Positions 35,879-45,992 of a stretch of DNA of 64,000 nt are shown one piece after another (position 1 is the stretch's first letter; each line of letters begins with the position of its first letter). The position numbers and the translations under genes are program-made. The notes beneath the pieces are model-generated. The model was not told the DNA's origin and did no database searches. It saw only the letters and a list, made by a program, of their open reading frames with translations. The stretch comes from Psychrobacter sp. I-STPA6b. Its GTDB lineage: Bacteria > Pseudomonadota > Gammaproteobacteria > Pseudomonadales > Moraxellaceae. The stretch covers positions 248,001 to 312,000 of the forward strand of contig NZ_VEWM01000010.1 of the NCBI RefSeq assembly GCF_020662265.1, in the 5' to 3' direction.

Positions 35879-38728
35879 ATGAATACGAAAAACGTCGCAA
35901 CCCCTCCTTTTACTGAATTGTCAGCAGACAATGCCAGCTATGTAGAAGCTCTATATGAGCAGTATCTCTTAGAGCCAGACAGTGTTGATGAGCAGTGGCA
36001 ACGCTACTTTAGTCAGTATGATACTGGCAATGATGCACTGCATCATGCCATTCAAGATCAGTTCTTATTATTGGCACGCAATCAAACAGCGAATAAAGTT
36101 GTTGCTTCTGCTCAGTCTCAGGTGTCTTCAGATTGTGCCGACCCAAAACAAATGGGTGTGCAGAAGCTGATATCAGCTTATCGCCGTCGTGGCCATCGTC
36201 GTGCTAAGCTAGATCCATTAGAGCTACATCCTAGAGCAGAAGTGCCTGATTTAACTCTTGAGTTTCATGGGTTATCAGAAGCCGATTTAGATACAGTATT
36301 CCCAACCAGTGATTTAAACATTGGTAAGTCAGAAGCCACACTGCGTGAGATTATTGATATCATGGAGCTGGTGTACTGTAATCACTTAGGTGTGGAATAT
36401 ATGCACGTTACCACCAGTGAAGAAAAACGCTGGATGGAGCAATATCTTGAAAGCACCCTAGGTCATATTAACTTTGATAATGAGAAAAAAGTTTCTATTT
36501 TGGAGCGCCTAACTGCTGCTGAAGGACTAGAAAAGTATTTAGCACGTAAGTATACAGGTGTGAAACGCTTTGGTTTAGAAGGTGGTGAAAGCTTCATTCC
36601 TGCTGTCAATGAAATGATTCAGCGTGCTGGTGGCTATGGTACCAAAGAAGTTGTCATTGGTATGGCTCACCGTGGACGTTTAAATTTATTGGTAAATATT
36701 TTAGGTAAAAATCCAGCAGATTTGTTTGATGAGTTTGATGGTAAAGTCCAGCCAGAGAAAGGCTCAGGTGATGTGAAGTATCACAATGGTTATTCATCAA
36801 ATGTGATGACACCGGGTGGTGAGGCTCATTTGGCCTTGGCATTTAACCCTTCTCACTTAGAGATTGTTTCTCCTGTTTTAGAAGGCTCTGTTCGTGCCAG
36901 ACAAGTACGTCGTCATGATACAACGGGTAATCTAGTATTACCAATCGTGGTACATGGTGATGCTGCATTTGCTGGTCAAGGTGTGGTACAAGAAACCTTC
37001 CAAATGTCGCAAACACGTGCATATACAACGGGTGGTACGTTGCATATTGTCATCAATAACCAAGTTGGTTTTACTACCAGCCGTCAAGAAGATGCACGCT
37101 CTACAGAATACTGTACTGATATTGCCAAGATGGTACATGCACCGATTTTACATGTGAATGGTGATGATCCTGAGTCAGTGGTATTTGCATCTCAGTTAGC
37201 ACTAGACTATCGTCGCCAGTTTAAGAAAGATATAGTTATTGATTTATTCTGTTATCGTCGTAATGGTCACAATGAAGCAGATGAGCCATCAGCAACTCAG
37301 CCATTAATGTATGCTGTGATTAAAAAGCAACCTACGACGCGTGCTATTTATGCCAAAAAGCTGATTGAAGCGGGTGTAATTGATGCAGATAAAGAAAAAC
37401 AGCTAGAAGATATTTATCGTGAGTCTTTAGATAAAGGTGAATATGTAGCAAACTCTTTAGTTCGTGAGCCGAATGAAGAGCTGTACGTTGACTGGACACC
37501 TTATTTGGGTCATGAGCTAAAAGATGACTGGGACACTGGCGTTGATATTGAAAAGCTAAAAGCTTATGGTCAGCGTATGGCCGAGTTACCAGAAGGCTTT
37601 AAGCTACAGCGTCAAGTACAAAAAGTCGTTGAGCAACGACTCGCCATGCAAACGGGTGAAGAGCCTTTAAACTGGGGAGCAGCTGAAACGCTTGCTTATG
37701 CCAGCTTGGTAGAAGAAGACTATTTAGTACGTATCACAGGTGAAGATGTGGGGCGTGGTACGTTCTCACATCGTCATTCAGAGCTTTATAATATGAATGA
37801 TGGTAGCATGTATGTACCATTGGCTCATCTAAGTGATACACAAGCCCGATTTGCCACATACAACTCATTATTATCAGAAGAAGCTGTATTGGCATTTGAA
37901 TATGGCTATGCGACAACTGTGCCTAAAGCCCTAATTGTTTGGGAAGCACAATTTGGTGATTTTGCCAATGGAGCGCAGGTTGTTATTGACCAGTTTATCT
38001 CTAGTGGTGAGACAAAATGGCAGCGTGTTTGTGGTTTGACCATGCTATTACCACATGGTTTTGAGGGTCAAGGTCCTGAGCATTCTTCAGCACGTTTAGA
38101 GCGTTATTTACAGTTGTGTGCCGAAGATAATATGCAGGTGATTACACCAACCACTCCTGCACAGATTTTCCACGCATTGCGTCGTCAAGCAGTCCGTCCA
38201 ATTCGTAAGCCACTCATTGTCATGTCTCCAAAGAGCTTGCTACGTCACAAATTGGCTGTATCTAACTTAGAAGAGTTGGCAAATGGTAAGTTTGAAACAG
38301 TGATACCAGAAGTTGATGGCTTAGATAATAGCAAAGTGACTCGCTTGGTATTCTGTGGTGGTAAAGTTTACTATGACTTGTTAGAAAAACGCCGTGAGCT
38401 GGGTCTTGAAAATGTGGCATTGGTTCGTATTGAGCAGCTATACCCATTACCAGAACAACGTATTTTAGAAGAAGTTGCAAAATACGAAAACTTGGAAGAA
38501 ATACTGTGGGCACAAGAAGAGCCACGTAACCAAGGTGCATGGTACTATTTAGCACCGCATATGTTCCGTCTGATTGCACCACCGAAACCTGCCACACGTC
38601 CAACACGTGCTTATCTATTAGAGCCAGTGGCTCGACCAGCATCAGCAGCACCTGCGACAGGCTCAGCAAAAATCCATGCTCAGCAACAAAAAGACTTAGT
38701 TGCACAAGCACTGGGTATTGATGAATAA
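35879..38728 (+). CDS. sucA: 2-oxoglutarate dehydrogenase E1 component
   Basis: SucA is the thiamine diphosphate-dependent decarboxylase of the 2-oxoglutarate dehydrogenase complex. The 949-residue length is normal. The N-terminal E2-binding segment is followed by RRRGHRRAKLDPL. Active-site regions include VVIGMAHRGRLNLLVNILG, FNPSHLEIVSPVLEGS, VHGDAAFAGQGVVQE, and the thiamine diphosphate site IDLFCYRRNGHNEADEP. The C-terminal half carries GEDVGRGTFSHRH, EYGYATT and LLPHGFEGQGPEHSSARLER. sucB follows after 174 bp. Confidence 0.98.
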   Translation: MNTKNVATPPFTELSADNASYVEALYEQYLLEPDSVDEQWQRYFSQYDTGNDALHHAIQDQFLLLARNQTANKVVASAQSQVSSDCADPKQMGVQKLISAYRRRGHRRAKLDPLELHPRAEVPDLTLEFHGLSEADLDTVFPTSDLNIGKSEATLREIIDIMELVYCNHLGVEYMHVTTSEEKRWMEQYLESTLGHINFDNEKKVSILERLTAAEGLEKYLARKYTGVKRFGLEGGESFIPAVNEMIQRAGGYGTKEVVIGMAHRGRLNLLVNILGKNPADLFDEFDGKVQPEKGSGDVKYHNGYSSNVMTPGGEAHLALAFNPSHLEIVSPVLEGSVRARQVRRHDTTGNLVLPIVVHGDAAFAGQGVVQETFQMSQTRAYTTGGTLHIVINNQVGFTTSRQEDARSTEYCTDIAKMVHAPILHVNGDDPESVVFASQLALDYRRQFKKDIVIDLFCYRRNGHNEADEPSATQPLMYAVIKKQPTTRAIYAKKLIEAGVIDADKEKQLEDIYRESLDKGEYVANSLVREPNEELYVDWTPYLGHELKDDWDTGVDIEKLKAYGQRMAELPEGFKLQRQVQKVVEQRLAMQTGEEPLNWGAAETLAYASLVEEDYLVRITGEDVGRGTFSHRHSELYNMNDGSMYVPLAHLSDTQARFATYNSLLSEEAVLAFEYGYATTVPKALIVWEAQFGDFANGAQVVIDQFISSGETKWQRVCGLTMLLPHGFEGQGPEHSSARLERYLQLCAEDNMQVITPTTPAQIFHALRRQAVRPIRKPLIVMSPKSLLRHKLAVSNLEELANGKFETVIPEVDGLDNSKVTRLVFCGGKVYYDLLEKRRELGLENVALVRIEQLYPLPEQRILEEVAKYENLEEILWAQEEPRNQGAWYYLAPHMFRLIAPPKPATRPTRAYLLEPVARPASAAPATGSAKIHAQQQKDLVAQALGIDE

Positions 38729-38785
38729 AAGCGTTGAATAGAGGCTGTATTTGTAAGGATTGCAGGTCAAAAGAATTGAATTTTG

Positions 38786-38817
38786 CATGGCATTTATAAG
38801 ATATTATAGATGCCATG
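38786..38817 (+). promoter_or_regulatory. Hairpin in the sucA-sucB spacer
   Basis: CATGGCAT (38786-38793) and ATGCCATG (38810-38817) form an 8-bp perfect stem. Inner TATAA/TTATA-like bases extend it. No T run follows, so a role in RNA processing or stability is more likely than termination. Confidence 0.5.
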
Positions 38818-38902
38818 TGGTAAAAATAGCATTAAGATATATCGGTTCGTGATTATTTATTATTGTTAGTTATTATAAAACTTATATCAAAGGAGTAATT
38901 CC

Positions 38903-40135
38903 ATGGCTGAGATTAAAGCCCCCGTTTTTCCAGAGTCTGTCGCCGATGGTACGATAGTCGAATGGCATGTTAGTGAAGGTGAGCAGGTTAATCGTGATGA
39001 TGTACTTGCTGAAATTGAAACAGATAAAGTTGTATTAGAAGTTGTTGCTCCTGATGATGGTGTGGTAACAAAAATTGTGAAACAAGTTGATGATACTGTT
39101 TTATCTGATGAAGTCATTGGTGAGTTTGAAGCTGGCGCAACAGGCAGTACAAGTGCAGATGCACCAGCCCAAGAAGCAGCACCAGTAGAAGCCGAAAAAC
39201 AAAGTGCAGATGCTGGCGAACCAAAACAACAGCCTGCACAAAATGAGCCTGCTCATAAAGATCAAAGCCCAGCTGTACGTAAAGCAGCAAAAGAATCTGG
39301 TGTTGATCCAAGTCAAGTAGAAGGTAGTGGTCGTGGTGGTCGAGTCACCAAAGCTGATATGGCTAACCCAACATTAAAAGCAGACAGCTCAATTAAAGGT
39401 GATAATGGTCGCCCAGTGGCTGAGTCAGTGGGTGAGCGTACTGAAAAACGTGTACCAATGACTCGTCTGCGGAAGCGTGTTGCTGAGCGTCTATTGTCAG
39501 CAACTCAAGAGACAGCAATGTTAACGACATTTAATGAAGTTAACATGAAGCCATTAATGGATATGCGTAGTAAATATAAAGACCAGTTTGAAAAACGTCA
39601 TGGTGTACGTCTAGGCTTTATGTCTTTATTTGTAAAAGCAGCAACAGAAGCATTAAAACGTTTCCCAGCAGTGAATGCGTCTATTGATGGCGATGACATC
39701 GTCTATCATGGCTACTATGATGTCGGCGTTGCAGTATCATCTGATCGTGGTTTGGTTGTACCCGTACTACGTGATACAGACCGTATGAGCATGGCTGATA
39801 TTGAAGGTGGTATTCGTGAGTATGCTGGTAAAGCTCGTGATGGCAAACTATCTCTAGAAGAGATGACTGGTGGTACTTTCACTATTACTAATGGTGGTGT
39901 GTTTGGCTCATTAATGTCAACGCCTATTTTAAATCCACCACAAACTGCGATTTTAGGTATGCATGCTATCAATGAGCGCCCAATGGCAGTGGATGGTAAA
40001 GTTGAGATTCTACCAATGATGTACCTTGCTCTATCTTATGATCATCGTATGATTGATGGTAAAGATGCAGTACAATTCTTGGTAACCATCAAAGAGCTGG
40101 TCGAAGATCCTACCATGCTTCTACTTGACCTTTAA
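38903..40135 (+). CDS. sucB: Dihydrolipoyl succinyltransferase (2-oxoglutarate dehydrogenase E2)
   Basis: SucB forms the core of the 2-oxoglutarate dehydrogenase complex and transfers the succinyl group to CoA. The 410-residue protein has one lipoyl domain with K42 in [11 protein letters not shown] as the lipoylation site. An Ala/Pro/Gln-rich linker (about 75-115) and a subunit-binding domain [20 protein letters not shown] follow. The catalytic domain ends with [16 protein letters not shown], which contains the active-site His and Asp. The start follows aaaggag. Confidence 0.98.
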   Translation: MAEIKAPVFPESVADGTIVEWHVSEGEQVNRDDVLAEIETDKVVLEVVAPDDGVVTKIVKQVDDTVLSDEVIGEFEAGATGSTSADAPAQEAAPVEAEKQSADAGEPKQQPAQNEPAHKDQSPAVRKAAKESGVDPSQVEGSGRGGRVTKADMANPTLKADSSIKGDNGRPVAESVGERTEKRVPMTRLRKRVAERLLSATQETAMLTTFNEVNMKPLMDMRSKYKDQFEKRHGVRLGFMSLFVKAATEALKRFPAVNASIDGDDIVYHGYYDVGVAVSSDRGLVVPVLRDTDRMSMADIEGGIREYAGKARDGKLSLEEMTGGTFTITNGGVFGSLMSTPILNPPQTAILGMHAINERPMAVDGKVEILPMMYLALSYDHRMIDGKDAVQFLVTIKELVEDPTMLLLDL

Positions 40136-40144
40136 GGTTTACAG

Positions 40145-40177
40145 GCTTGTATCAGCAATTGTTGATACAAGCTTTTT
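40145..40177 (+). terminator. Terminator-like hairpin between sucB and lpd
   Basis: GCTTGTATCA (40145-40154) and TGATACAAGC (40163-40172) form a 10-bp perfect stem with an 8-base loop, followed by five T residues. It lies inside the suc gene block, so lpd and sucCD may need partial read-through or their own promoter. Confidence 0.8.
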
Positions 40178-40286
40178 GCATTAGGGTGCGTTTTTTGTTG
40201 ATATCTTTATTGATTAAGAAATTGACGCAGAAGATCCCCTTTTAATATAAAAAAGTTAATGATTCTTATTAATAACGGGAACGATT

Positions 40287-41741
40287 ATGAAAGATAATTA
40301 TGATTTGGTTGTAATTGGTGGTGGACCAGGTGGCTATGAAGCAGCTATCCGAGCAGGTCAACTGGGTATGAGTGTTGCTTGTATTGAAAAACGTGTGCAT
40401 AAAGGTGAACCTGCATTGGGTGGTACCTGCTTAAATGTTGGTTGTATTCCATCAAAAGCTTTATTAGATAGCTCACACCGTTTTGAAGCAACTCAGCATG
40501 AGTTGGCAGAACATGGTATCAGTACTGGTGATGTTAATATTGATGTTAGCAAAATGTTGGCTCGTAAAGATGGCATCGTAAAACAGCTAACAGGTGGTGT
40601 GGCTGCACTACTTAAAGGTAATGGTGTTGATTGGTTACAAGGTTGGGGAACTTTATTAGATGGTAAAGGTGCTGAGAAAAAAGTTCAGTTTACCCCGCTT
40701 GATGAGAGTGCTGATGCACAAACCATCACTGCAAAATATGTTATTTTAGCGGCAGGGTCAGTACCTATTGAAATCCCTGTAGCCAAAACTGATGGCGAAT
40801 ATATCGTAGACTCTACTGGCGCACTAGAATTTAGTGAAGCACCAAAACGTTTGGGTGTTATCGGTGCAGGTGTTATCGGACTAGAGCTTGGCTCAGTATG
40901 GCGTCGTTTAGGTAGTGAAGTAGTCGTCTATGAAGCTTTACCTGAGTTTTTAGCAGCGGCTGATAAAGACATTGCAAAAGAAGCTGGCAAACTATTGAAA
41001 AAACAGGGCTTAGATATCCGAGTTAATACCAAAGTAAGCAATGCTGAAGTCAAAGATGGCAAAGTAGTTGTTACCAGTGAAAAAGATGGTACAGCATCTG
41101 ATGAGACATTTGACAAATTGATCGTCTGTGTTGGTCGTCGTGCTTACTCTGAAAAGTTACTAGCTGATGATTGTGGTATTACACTAACTGAGCGTGGTTT
41201 GGTTGAAGTAGACGAGCAATGTAAAACCAACTTAGATGGCGTTTATGCGATTGGTGACTTAGTACGTGGACCTATGCTTGCACACAAAGCCATGGAAGAA
41301 GGCATGATGGCAGTAGAGCGTATTCATGGTGAAAAACCACAAGTGAACTATGATACGATTATCAACGTTATCTATACTCATCCAGAAATTGCATGGGTGG
41401 GTTTGACTGAACAACAAGCTAAAGAGCAAGGCTATGATGTGAAAACAGGATCATTTAGTCTAGCAGCAAATGGACGAGCATTGGCTCAAGGTGAAGGGCA
41501 AGGTCTTATTAAAGTCGTTGCTGATGCAAAAACTGACAGATTGTTAGGTATGCATGCCATCAGTGTTGGTGCAGGTGATATTGTCCATCAAGGTATGATT
41601 GCAATGGAATTTGTCTCAAGCATTGAAGACTTGCAATTAATGACATTTGCACACCCAACTATTTCTGAAGCAGTACATGAGGCTGCACTATCAGCCGATG
41701 GACGTGCTATTCATGCAATTCAACGCAAAAAACGTAAATAG
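40287..41741 (+). CDS. lpd: Dihydrolipoyl dehydrogenase (E3)
   Basis: E3 reoxidises the lipoyl arm of 2-oxoacid dehydrogenase complexes with FAD and NAD+. The 484-residue protein has VVIGGGPGGYEAAIRAGQLG (FAD), the redox disulphide in GGTCLNVGCIPSKALL (two Cys four residues apart), LGVIGAGVIGLELGSVWRRLG (NAD) and the catalytic His-Glu pair in FAHPTISEAVHEA. It lies between sucB and sucC, so it is probably the E3 of the 2-oxoglutarate complex. The ATG follows cggga-like sequence. Length and motifs are complete. Confidence 0.97.
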   Translation: MKDNYDLVVIGGGPGGYEAAIRAGQLGMSVACIEKRVHKGEPALGGTCLNVGCIPSKALLDSSHRFEATQHELAEHGISTGDVNIDVSKMLARKDGIVKQLTGGVAALLKGNGVDWLQGWGTLLDGKGAEKKVQFTPLDESADAQTITAKYVILAAGSVPIEIPVAKTDGEYIVDSTGALEFSEAPKRLGVIGAGVIGLELGSVWRRLGSEVVVYEALPEFLAAADKDIAKEAGKLLKKQGLDIRVNTKVSNAEVKDGKVVVTSEKDGTASDETFDKLIVCVGRRAYSEKLLADDCGITLTERGLVEVDEQCKTNLDGVYAIGDLVRGPMLAHKAMEEGMMAVERIHGEKPQVNYDTIINVIYTHPEIAWVGLTEQQAKEQGYDVKTGSFSLAANGRALAQGEGQGLIKVVADAKTDRLLGMHAISVGAGDIVHQGMIAMEFVSSIEDLQLMTFAHPTISEAVHEAALSADGRAIHAIQRKKRK

Positions 41742-41759
41742 TATTTAATAACTTTAGTT

Positions 41760-41822
41760 GATAAGGTTGTATCTGATGTATCATAACGTACGATATGTTG
41801 TATATACAGAAACGACCTTATC
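41760..41822 (+). promoter_or_regulatory. Long-range dyad in the lpd-sucC spacer
   Basis: GATAAGGT (41760-41767) and ACCTTATC (41815-41822) are exact complements that enclose 47 bases with internal AT-rich pairing. The rest of the 233-bp spacer contains another small stem, ACTCTG/CAGAGT (41911-41935), with TTTT after it. A leader RNA of sucCD is possible. Confidence 0.45.
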
Positions 41823-41974
41823 ACTTCATCTAGCGCTCCTATGAACATACCAATGGGGTAGTAGCGTAGGGCATAATTTTCCATTCATGATAATACCAAA
41901 AATATAAAGTACTCTGTGTTCATCATGAGCAGAGTTTTATCTGTTGGTATCAGCATAATTTAAGGACATAATCA

Positions 41975-43141
41975 ATGAATTTACATGAGTATCAAGCAAA
42001 AGAACTATTAGAAAGCTATGGTTTGCCAATTCAAAAAGGCATCATCGCTCACAACGGTGAAGAAGCAGCCGCTGCTTTTGATAAAACACCAACAGATATG
42101 GCTGTTATTAAAGCGCAGGTACATGCTGGTGGCCGTGGTAAAGCAGGTGGTGTAAAAATCGCTAAAACTCGTGAAGAAGCCAAAGAAATTGCTGAAGAAT
42201 TAATTGGCAAAAATCTAGTTACTTATCAAACAGATGCAGATGGTCAACCAGTCAACTTCGTTTTAGTTGCTGAAGATATGTACCCAGTACAAACAGAATT
42301 GTATCTTGGCGCTGTGGTTGACCGTTCAACTCGCCGTGTTACCTTTATGGCATCAACTGAAGGTGGTGTAGAGATTGAAAAAGTAGCAGAAGAAACACCT
42401 GAAAAAATCTTTAAAATTACAGTAGACCCTCTAGTTGGGTTGCTACCTTTCCAAGCTCGTGAAGTTGCATTTAAACTGGGCTTAGAAGGTAAACAAGTTA
42501 GTCAATTTGTTAAACTAATGACAGGTGCATATAAAGCATTTGTAGAAAATGACTTTGCATTGTTTGAAATCAACCCATTAGCTGTACGTGAAAATGGTGA
42601 ACTGGCATGTGTTGATGGCAAAATTGGTATTGACTCAAATGCATTGTTCCGCCTACCAAAAATTGCAGCACTTCGTGATACTTCACAAGAAAATGAGCGT
42701 GAGCTTAAAGCATCAGAATTTGACCTAAACTACGTTGCTTTAGAAGGTAACATTGGTTGTATGGTAAATGGTGCAGGTCTTGCTATGGCAACAATGGATA
42801 TCATCAAACTATATGGTGGTAAGCCTGCAAACTTCCTAGACGTTGGTGGTGGTGCAACCAAAGAGCGTGTCGTTGAAGCATTTAAAATCATCTTAGAAGA
42901 TAGCAGTGTTGAAGGTGTTTTAATTAACATCTTTGGTGGTATTGTTCGTTGTGACATGATCGCTGAAGCAATTATTGCTGCTGTTAAAGAAGTCGATGTA
43001 CAAGTGCCTGTAGTAGTACGTTTAGAAGGTAATAATGCTGAGAAAGGTGCACAGTTACTAGAAGAATCAGGACTAAAATTGATTTCTGCTCAAGGTTTAT
43101 CAGATGCTGCCCAAAAAATCGTTGATGCAGTGAAAGCATAA
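41975..43141 (+). CDS. sucC: Succinyl-CoA synthetase subunit beta
   Basis: SucC binds nucleotide and succinate in the enzyme that converts succinyl-CoA to succinate with ATP or GTP formation. The 388-residue protein starts [19 protein letters not shown], with ATP-grasp signatures [16 protein letters not shown] and FEINPLAV. The C-terminal CoA-ligase part has [18 protein letters not shown] and [16 protein letters not shown]. The start follows taagga. sucD follows after 47 bp, forming a unit. Confidence 0.98.
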   Translation: MNLHEYQAKELLESYGLPIQKGIIAHNGEEAAAAFDKTPTDMAVIKAQVHAGGRGKAGGVKIAKTREEAKEIAEELIGKNLVTYQTDADGQPVNFVLVAEDMYPVQTELYLGAVVDRSTRRVTFMASTEGGVEIEKVAEETPEKIFKITVDPLVGLLPFQAREVAFKLGLEGKQVSQFVKLMTGAYKAFVENDFALFEINPLAVRENGELACVDGKIGIDSNALFRLPKIAALRDTSQENERELKASEFDLNYVALEGNIGCMVNGAGLAMATMDIIKLYGGKPANFLDVGGGATKERVVEAFKIILEDSSVEGVLINIFGGIVRCDMIAEAIIAAVKEVDVQVPVVVRLEGNNAEKGAQLLEESGLKLISAQGLSDAAQKIVDAVKA

Positions 43142-43188
43142 ACTTATATCAGAGCAAAAAACACAGACAAAAATTTAAGGATTTATAA

Positions 43189-44064
43189 ATGAGCGTATTA
43201 ATTAATAAAGATACCAAAGTCTTAGTACAAGGTTTTACTGGTAAAAATGGTACTTTTCACTCTGAACAAGCCATCGAATATGGTACAAAAGTTGTGGGCG
43301 GTGTAACTCCTGGTAAAGGTGGTCAAACACACTTAGGTCTTCCTGTATTTAATACCATGGCAGAAGCCATGGAAGCAACACAAGCAGACGCTTCTGTTAT
43401 CTATGTACCAGCACCTTTTGTATTGGATTCTATCATCGAGGCAGTTGATGCTGGTGTGAAGCTTATCGTTGTTATCACTGAAGGTGTACCAACACTAGAT
43501 ATGCTAAAAGCTAAACGTTACATCGAAGAAGCCGGCGATGTGAAAATGGTTGGACCAAACTGTCCAGGTGTTATCACGCCAGGTGAATGTAAAATTGGTA
43601 TCATGCCAGGTCATATCCACCAGCAAGGTAAAGTGGGTATCATCTCACGCTCTGGTACATTGACCTATGAAGCAGTAGCACAAACTACTAAGCTTGGTTT
43701 TGGTCAATCTACTTGTATTGGTATTGGTGGTGACCCAATCCCAGGCATGAATCAAATCGACTGTCTAAAATTGTTCCAAGAAGACCCACAAACTGAAGCG
43801 ATTATCTTAATCGGTGAAATCGGTGGTACGGCTGAAGAAGAAGCAGCGGCTTATATTAAAGAGCATGTAACTAAACCTGTAGTTGGTTATATCGCTGGTG
43901 TAACTGCACCTAAAGGTAAGCGTATGGGACATGCGGGTGCAATTATCTCTGGTGGCAAAGGTACTGCTGAAGAGAAGTTTAAAGCCTTTGAGGATGCTGG
44001 TATTGCCTATACTCGTGACCCATCTAAGATTGGTGAAAAACTAAAAGAAGTTACTGGTTGGTAA
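43189..44064 (+). CDS. sucD: Succinyl-CoA synthetase subunit alpha
   Basis: SucD carries the phosphohistidine and CoA site of succinyl-CoA synthetase. The 291-residue protein has [20 protein letters not shown] near the start and the phospho-His H248 in [13 protein letters not shown]. The CoA-binding segment [12 protein letters not shown] and the region [14 protein letters not shown] are intact. The start follows taagga. It is the last gene of the TCA block. The terminator 54 bp downstream overlaps the promoter of the capsule operon. Confidence 0.98.
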   Translation: MSVLINKDTKVLVQGFTGKNGTFHSEQAIEYGTKVVGGVTPGKGGQTHLGLPVFNTMAEAMEATQADASVIYVPAPFVLDSIIEAVDAGVKLIVVITEGVPTLDMLKAKRYIEEAGDVKMVGPNCPGVITPGECKIGIMPGHIHQQGKVGIISRSGTLTYEAVAQTTKLGFGQSTCIGIGGDPIPGMNQIDCLKLFQEDPQTEAIILIGEIGGTAEEEAAAYIKEHVTKPVVGYIAGVTAPKGKRMGHAGAIISGGKGTAEEKFKAFEDAGIAYTRDPSKIGEKLKEVTGW

Positions 44065-44109
44065 TGACTTTATAGTGTATTAACTATTAGATATTTTTTA
44101 TGTATTTAC

Positions 44110-44139
44110 TTGATAATGTAACAAAAACACCCCTATAAT
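44110..44139 (+). promoter_or_regulatory. Probable promoter of the capsule operon, embedded in the sucD terminator
   Basis: TTGATA (44110-44115) and TATAAT (44134-44139) are near-consensus sigma-70 hexamers 18 bp apart. The TATAAT is exactly the six-base loop of the terminator hairpin. Transcription from about 44146 would start after the hairpin loop and give a leader of about 26 bases to the neuC ATG. There is no other space for a promoter between sucD's terminator and neuC. Confidence 0.65.
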
Positions 44140-44155
44140 GGGGTGTTTTTGTTAC
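44118..44155. terminator. Terminator of the suc block
   Basis: A 16-bp perfect stem (arms 44118-44133 and 44140-44155) with four G-C pairs next to the loop TATAAT, and a T run within the right arm. The symmetric structure could act on both strands. Confidence 0.9.
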
Positions 44156-44171
44156 TATAGTGATTAAAAGT

Positions 44172-45293
44172 ATGAAGAAAGTATTATTTATTACAGGTAC
44201 TAGAGCAGATTTTGGAAAAATAAAAAGTTTAATGAATGTGGTGGAAAGTTCAAAGGATTTTGAGTTACATGTTCTGGTAACTGGTATGCATATGATGAAA
44301 CTTTATGGTTCCACTTTTAAAGAAGTAAAAAAACAGCAATATAAGAATACATATTTGATCTCTAATCAACATGTTAATGAACCTATGTGTTCAGTACTTT
44401 CAAATACTATTAGTATAGTTTCTCGATTAGTGAATTCTATATCTCCAGATATGATAGTTGTCCATGGAGATAGAATTGAAGCATTAGCTGGTGCAACGGT
44501 AGGAGCATTGAACCACCTTCATGTTTGTCATATTGAGGGTGGAGAGTTGTCAGGTACAATTGACGATTCAATTAGACACTCAATTACTAAGTTATCACAT
44601 ATCCATATGGTCGCAAATATTGAGGCAAAACAAAGGCTTATGCAAATGGGCGAAAATGAGCAGTCAATATTTATAATAGGTTCACCTGATCTAGATATTA
44701 TGCACTCCGCCCAACTTCCTTCTCTCAATCAAGTAAAAGATTATTATGATATAGGTTTCGATTCATATGCTATTGTCATGTTTCATCCTGTGACCAGTGA
44801 AGAAAAAGATATATATCAGTTTACTACTAATTTGTTTAAAGCTTTAGAGTCTTCAAAGAAAAACTTTATTGTCATATATCCTAATAATGATTCAGGTAGC
44901 CGTATGATTTTGGATGTGATTCAAAAATATGAAAGTCATATGAACTTTAAAATGTATCCATCAATTAACTTTGAATCATTTCTTGTTTTGTTGAAAAATT
45001 CAGAGTTTATTATTGGTAATTCAAGTGCAGGTGTGAGGGAGGCTCCATTTTATGGATTGCCTAGTATAAATATAGGAACCCGACAAAATGCTCGCTTTAG
45101 GGGTAAGTCGGTAATTGATTGTGATTATACAGAGAGTGCTATTACTAGAGCAATTGAAGCAATAAATGTAACAGAGTTTGATAAGTCAACATGGTTTGGA
45201 GAAGGTAATAGTACAGATTTATTTTCTACGCATATTAATAATGAAAACTTTTGGAGTATACCTGTTCAAAAAGTATTTGTTGATTTACAGTAA
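44172..45293 (+). CDS. neuC: UDP-N-acetylglucosamine 2-epimerase (hydrolysing), NeuC/SiaA type
   Basis: NeuC converts UDP-GlcNAc to ManNAc and UDP, the first step of bacterial sialic acid synthesis. The 373-residue protein starts MKKVLFITGTRADFGKIKSL, like NeuC and related hydrolysing epimerases. Family residues include VVHGDRIEALAGA, HIEGGELSGTIDDSIRHSITKLSH and GNSSAGVREAPFYGLPSINIG. GTG at 44160 is an alternative start but ATG 44172 matches the family. neuA and neuB follow, which supports sialic acid rather than another use. A GDP-linked legionaminic acid epimerase is the main alternative. First gene of the capsule operon. Confidence 0.88.
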   Translation: MKKVLFITGTRADFGKIKSLMNVVESSKDFELHVLVTGMHMMKLYGSTFKEVKKQQYKNTYLISNQHVNEPMCSVLSNTISIVSRLVNSISPDMIVVHGDRIEALAGATVGALNHLHVCHIEGGELSGTIDDSIRHSITKLSHIHMVANIEAKQRLMQMGENEQSIFIIGSPDLDIMHSAQLPSLNQVKDYYDIGFDSYAIVMFHPVTSEEKDIYQFTTNLFKALESSKKNFIVIYPNNDSGSRMILDVIQKYESHMNFKMYPSINFESFLVLLKNSEFIIGNSSAGVREAPFYGLPSINIGTRQNARFRGKSVIDCDYTESAITRAIEAINVTEFDKSTWFGEGNSTDLFSTHINNENFWSIPVQKVFVDLQ

Positions 45294-45308
45294 ATCAAGG
45301 AAGTTATA

Positions 45309-45992
45309 ATGAAATACATTGCAGTTATACCAGCTCGTGGTGGCTCAAAGGGTATCAGAAATAAGAATTTACAGTTAGTTGGAGATAAGTCTTTAGTTGC
45401 CAGAGCTATTTTGAGTGCGAAAGATGTAGAGTTCATTTCTAGAGTAATTGTATCTACAGACTCTCAAGCTATTGAGGAAGAAGCTTTAAAGTTTGGTGCA
45501 GAAATTCATAGACGACAAGCAAAGACATCATCAGATCATGCTAAAACTATTGATGTGTTAGAGGAACTATATTCAGATATGGGGTTTAACAATGAAATAT
45601 GTGTATTACTACAACCAACAAGCCCACTGCGGGAGTCGTCGCATATCGAAGAATGCATTAGAGCTTATGAAGATAACCACTCTCAAGGGTCTGTGATATC
45701 AACTACTTTATGTGAACATCACCCATATAAAGCAGTGATTCAAATGGAAGATGGTAGTTATATTCCAAGTCATTATTTGTCTGATCTTGAGTCACCTAGA
45801 CAAAAATTACCTAAGGCATTGCGTGTGAATGGGGCTGTATATATTATTTCATTTAAACAATTATTGGAAGGAAATTCTTTTTTCTGTGAGCCACAGAAGT
45901 TTATAGAAATGACAGAAGAAGAGTCCATAGATATTGATAATTATACAGATTTAGAAAAAGCTAACTTATTGATTAAAGGAAAGAAGCTATGA
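45309..45992 (+). CDS. neuA: CMP-N-acetylneuraminate synthetase (N-acylneuraminate cytidylyltransferase)
   Basis: NeuA activates sialic acid with CTP to CMP-sialic acid. The 227-residue protein has the nucleotide-binding start [18 protein letters not shown] (about 4-21), [24 protein letters not shown], the segment [21 protein letters not shown], and the metal-binding end [13 protein letters not shown]. These agree with meningococcal NeuA/SiaB as I recall it. The ATG follows aaggaag. The stop overlaps the neuB start by four bases (ATGA), so neuA and neuB are coupled. Confidence 0.95.
   Translation: MKYIAVIPARGGSKGIRNKNLQLVGDKSLVARAILSAKDVEFISRVIVSTDSQAIEEEALKFGAEIHRRQAKTSSDHAKTIDVLEELYSDMGFNNEICVLLQPTSPLRESSHIEECIRAYEDNHSQGSVISTTLCEHHPYKAVIQMEDGSYIPSHYLSDLESPRQKLPKALRVNGAVYIISFKQLLEGNSFFCEPQKFIEMTEEESIDIDNYTDLEKANLLIKGKKL

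Noticed and set aside
38262..38816. Minus-strand frame of 184 codons opposite the end of sucA
   Set aside because: It is antisense to highly conserved sucA codons and shows no family motif; a shadow of coding bias.
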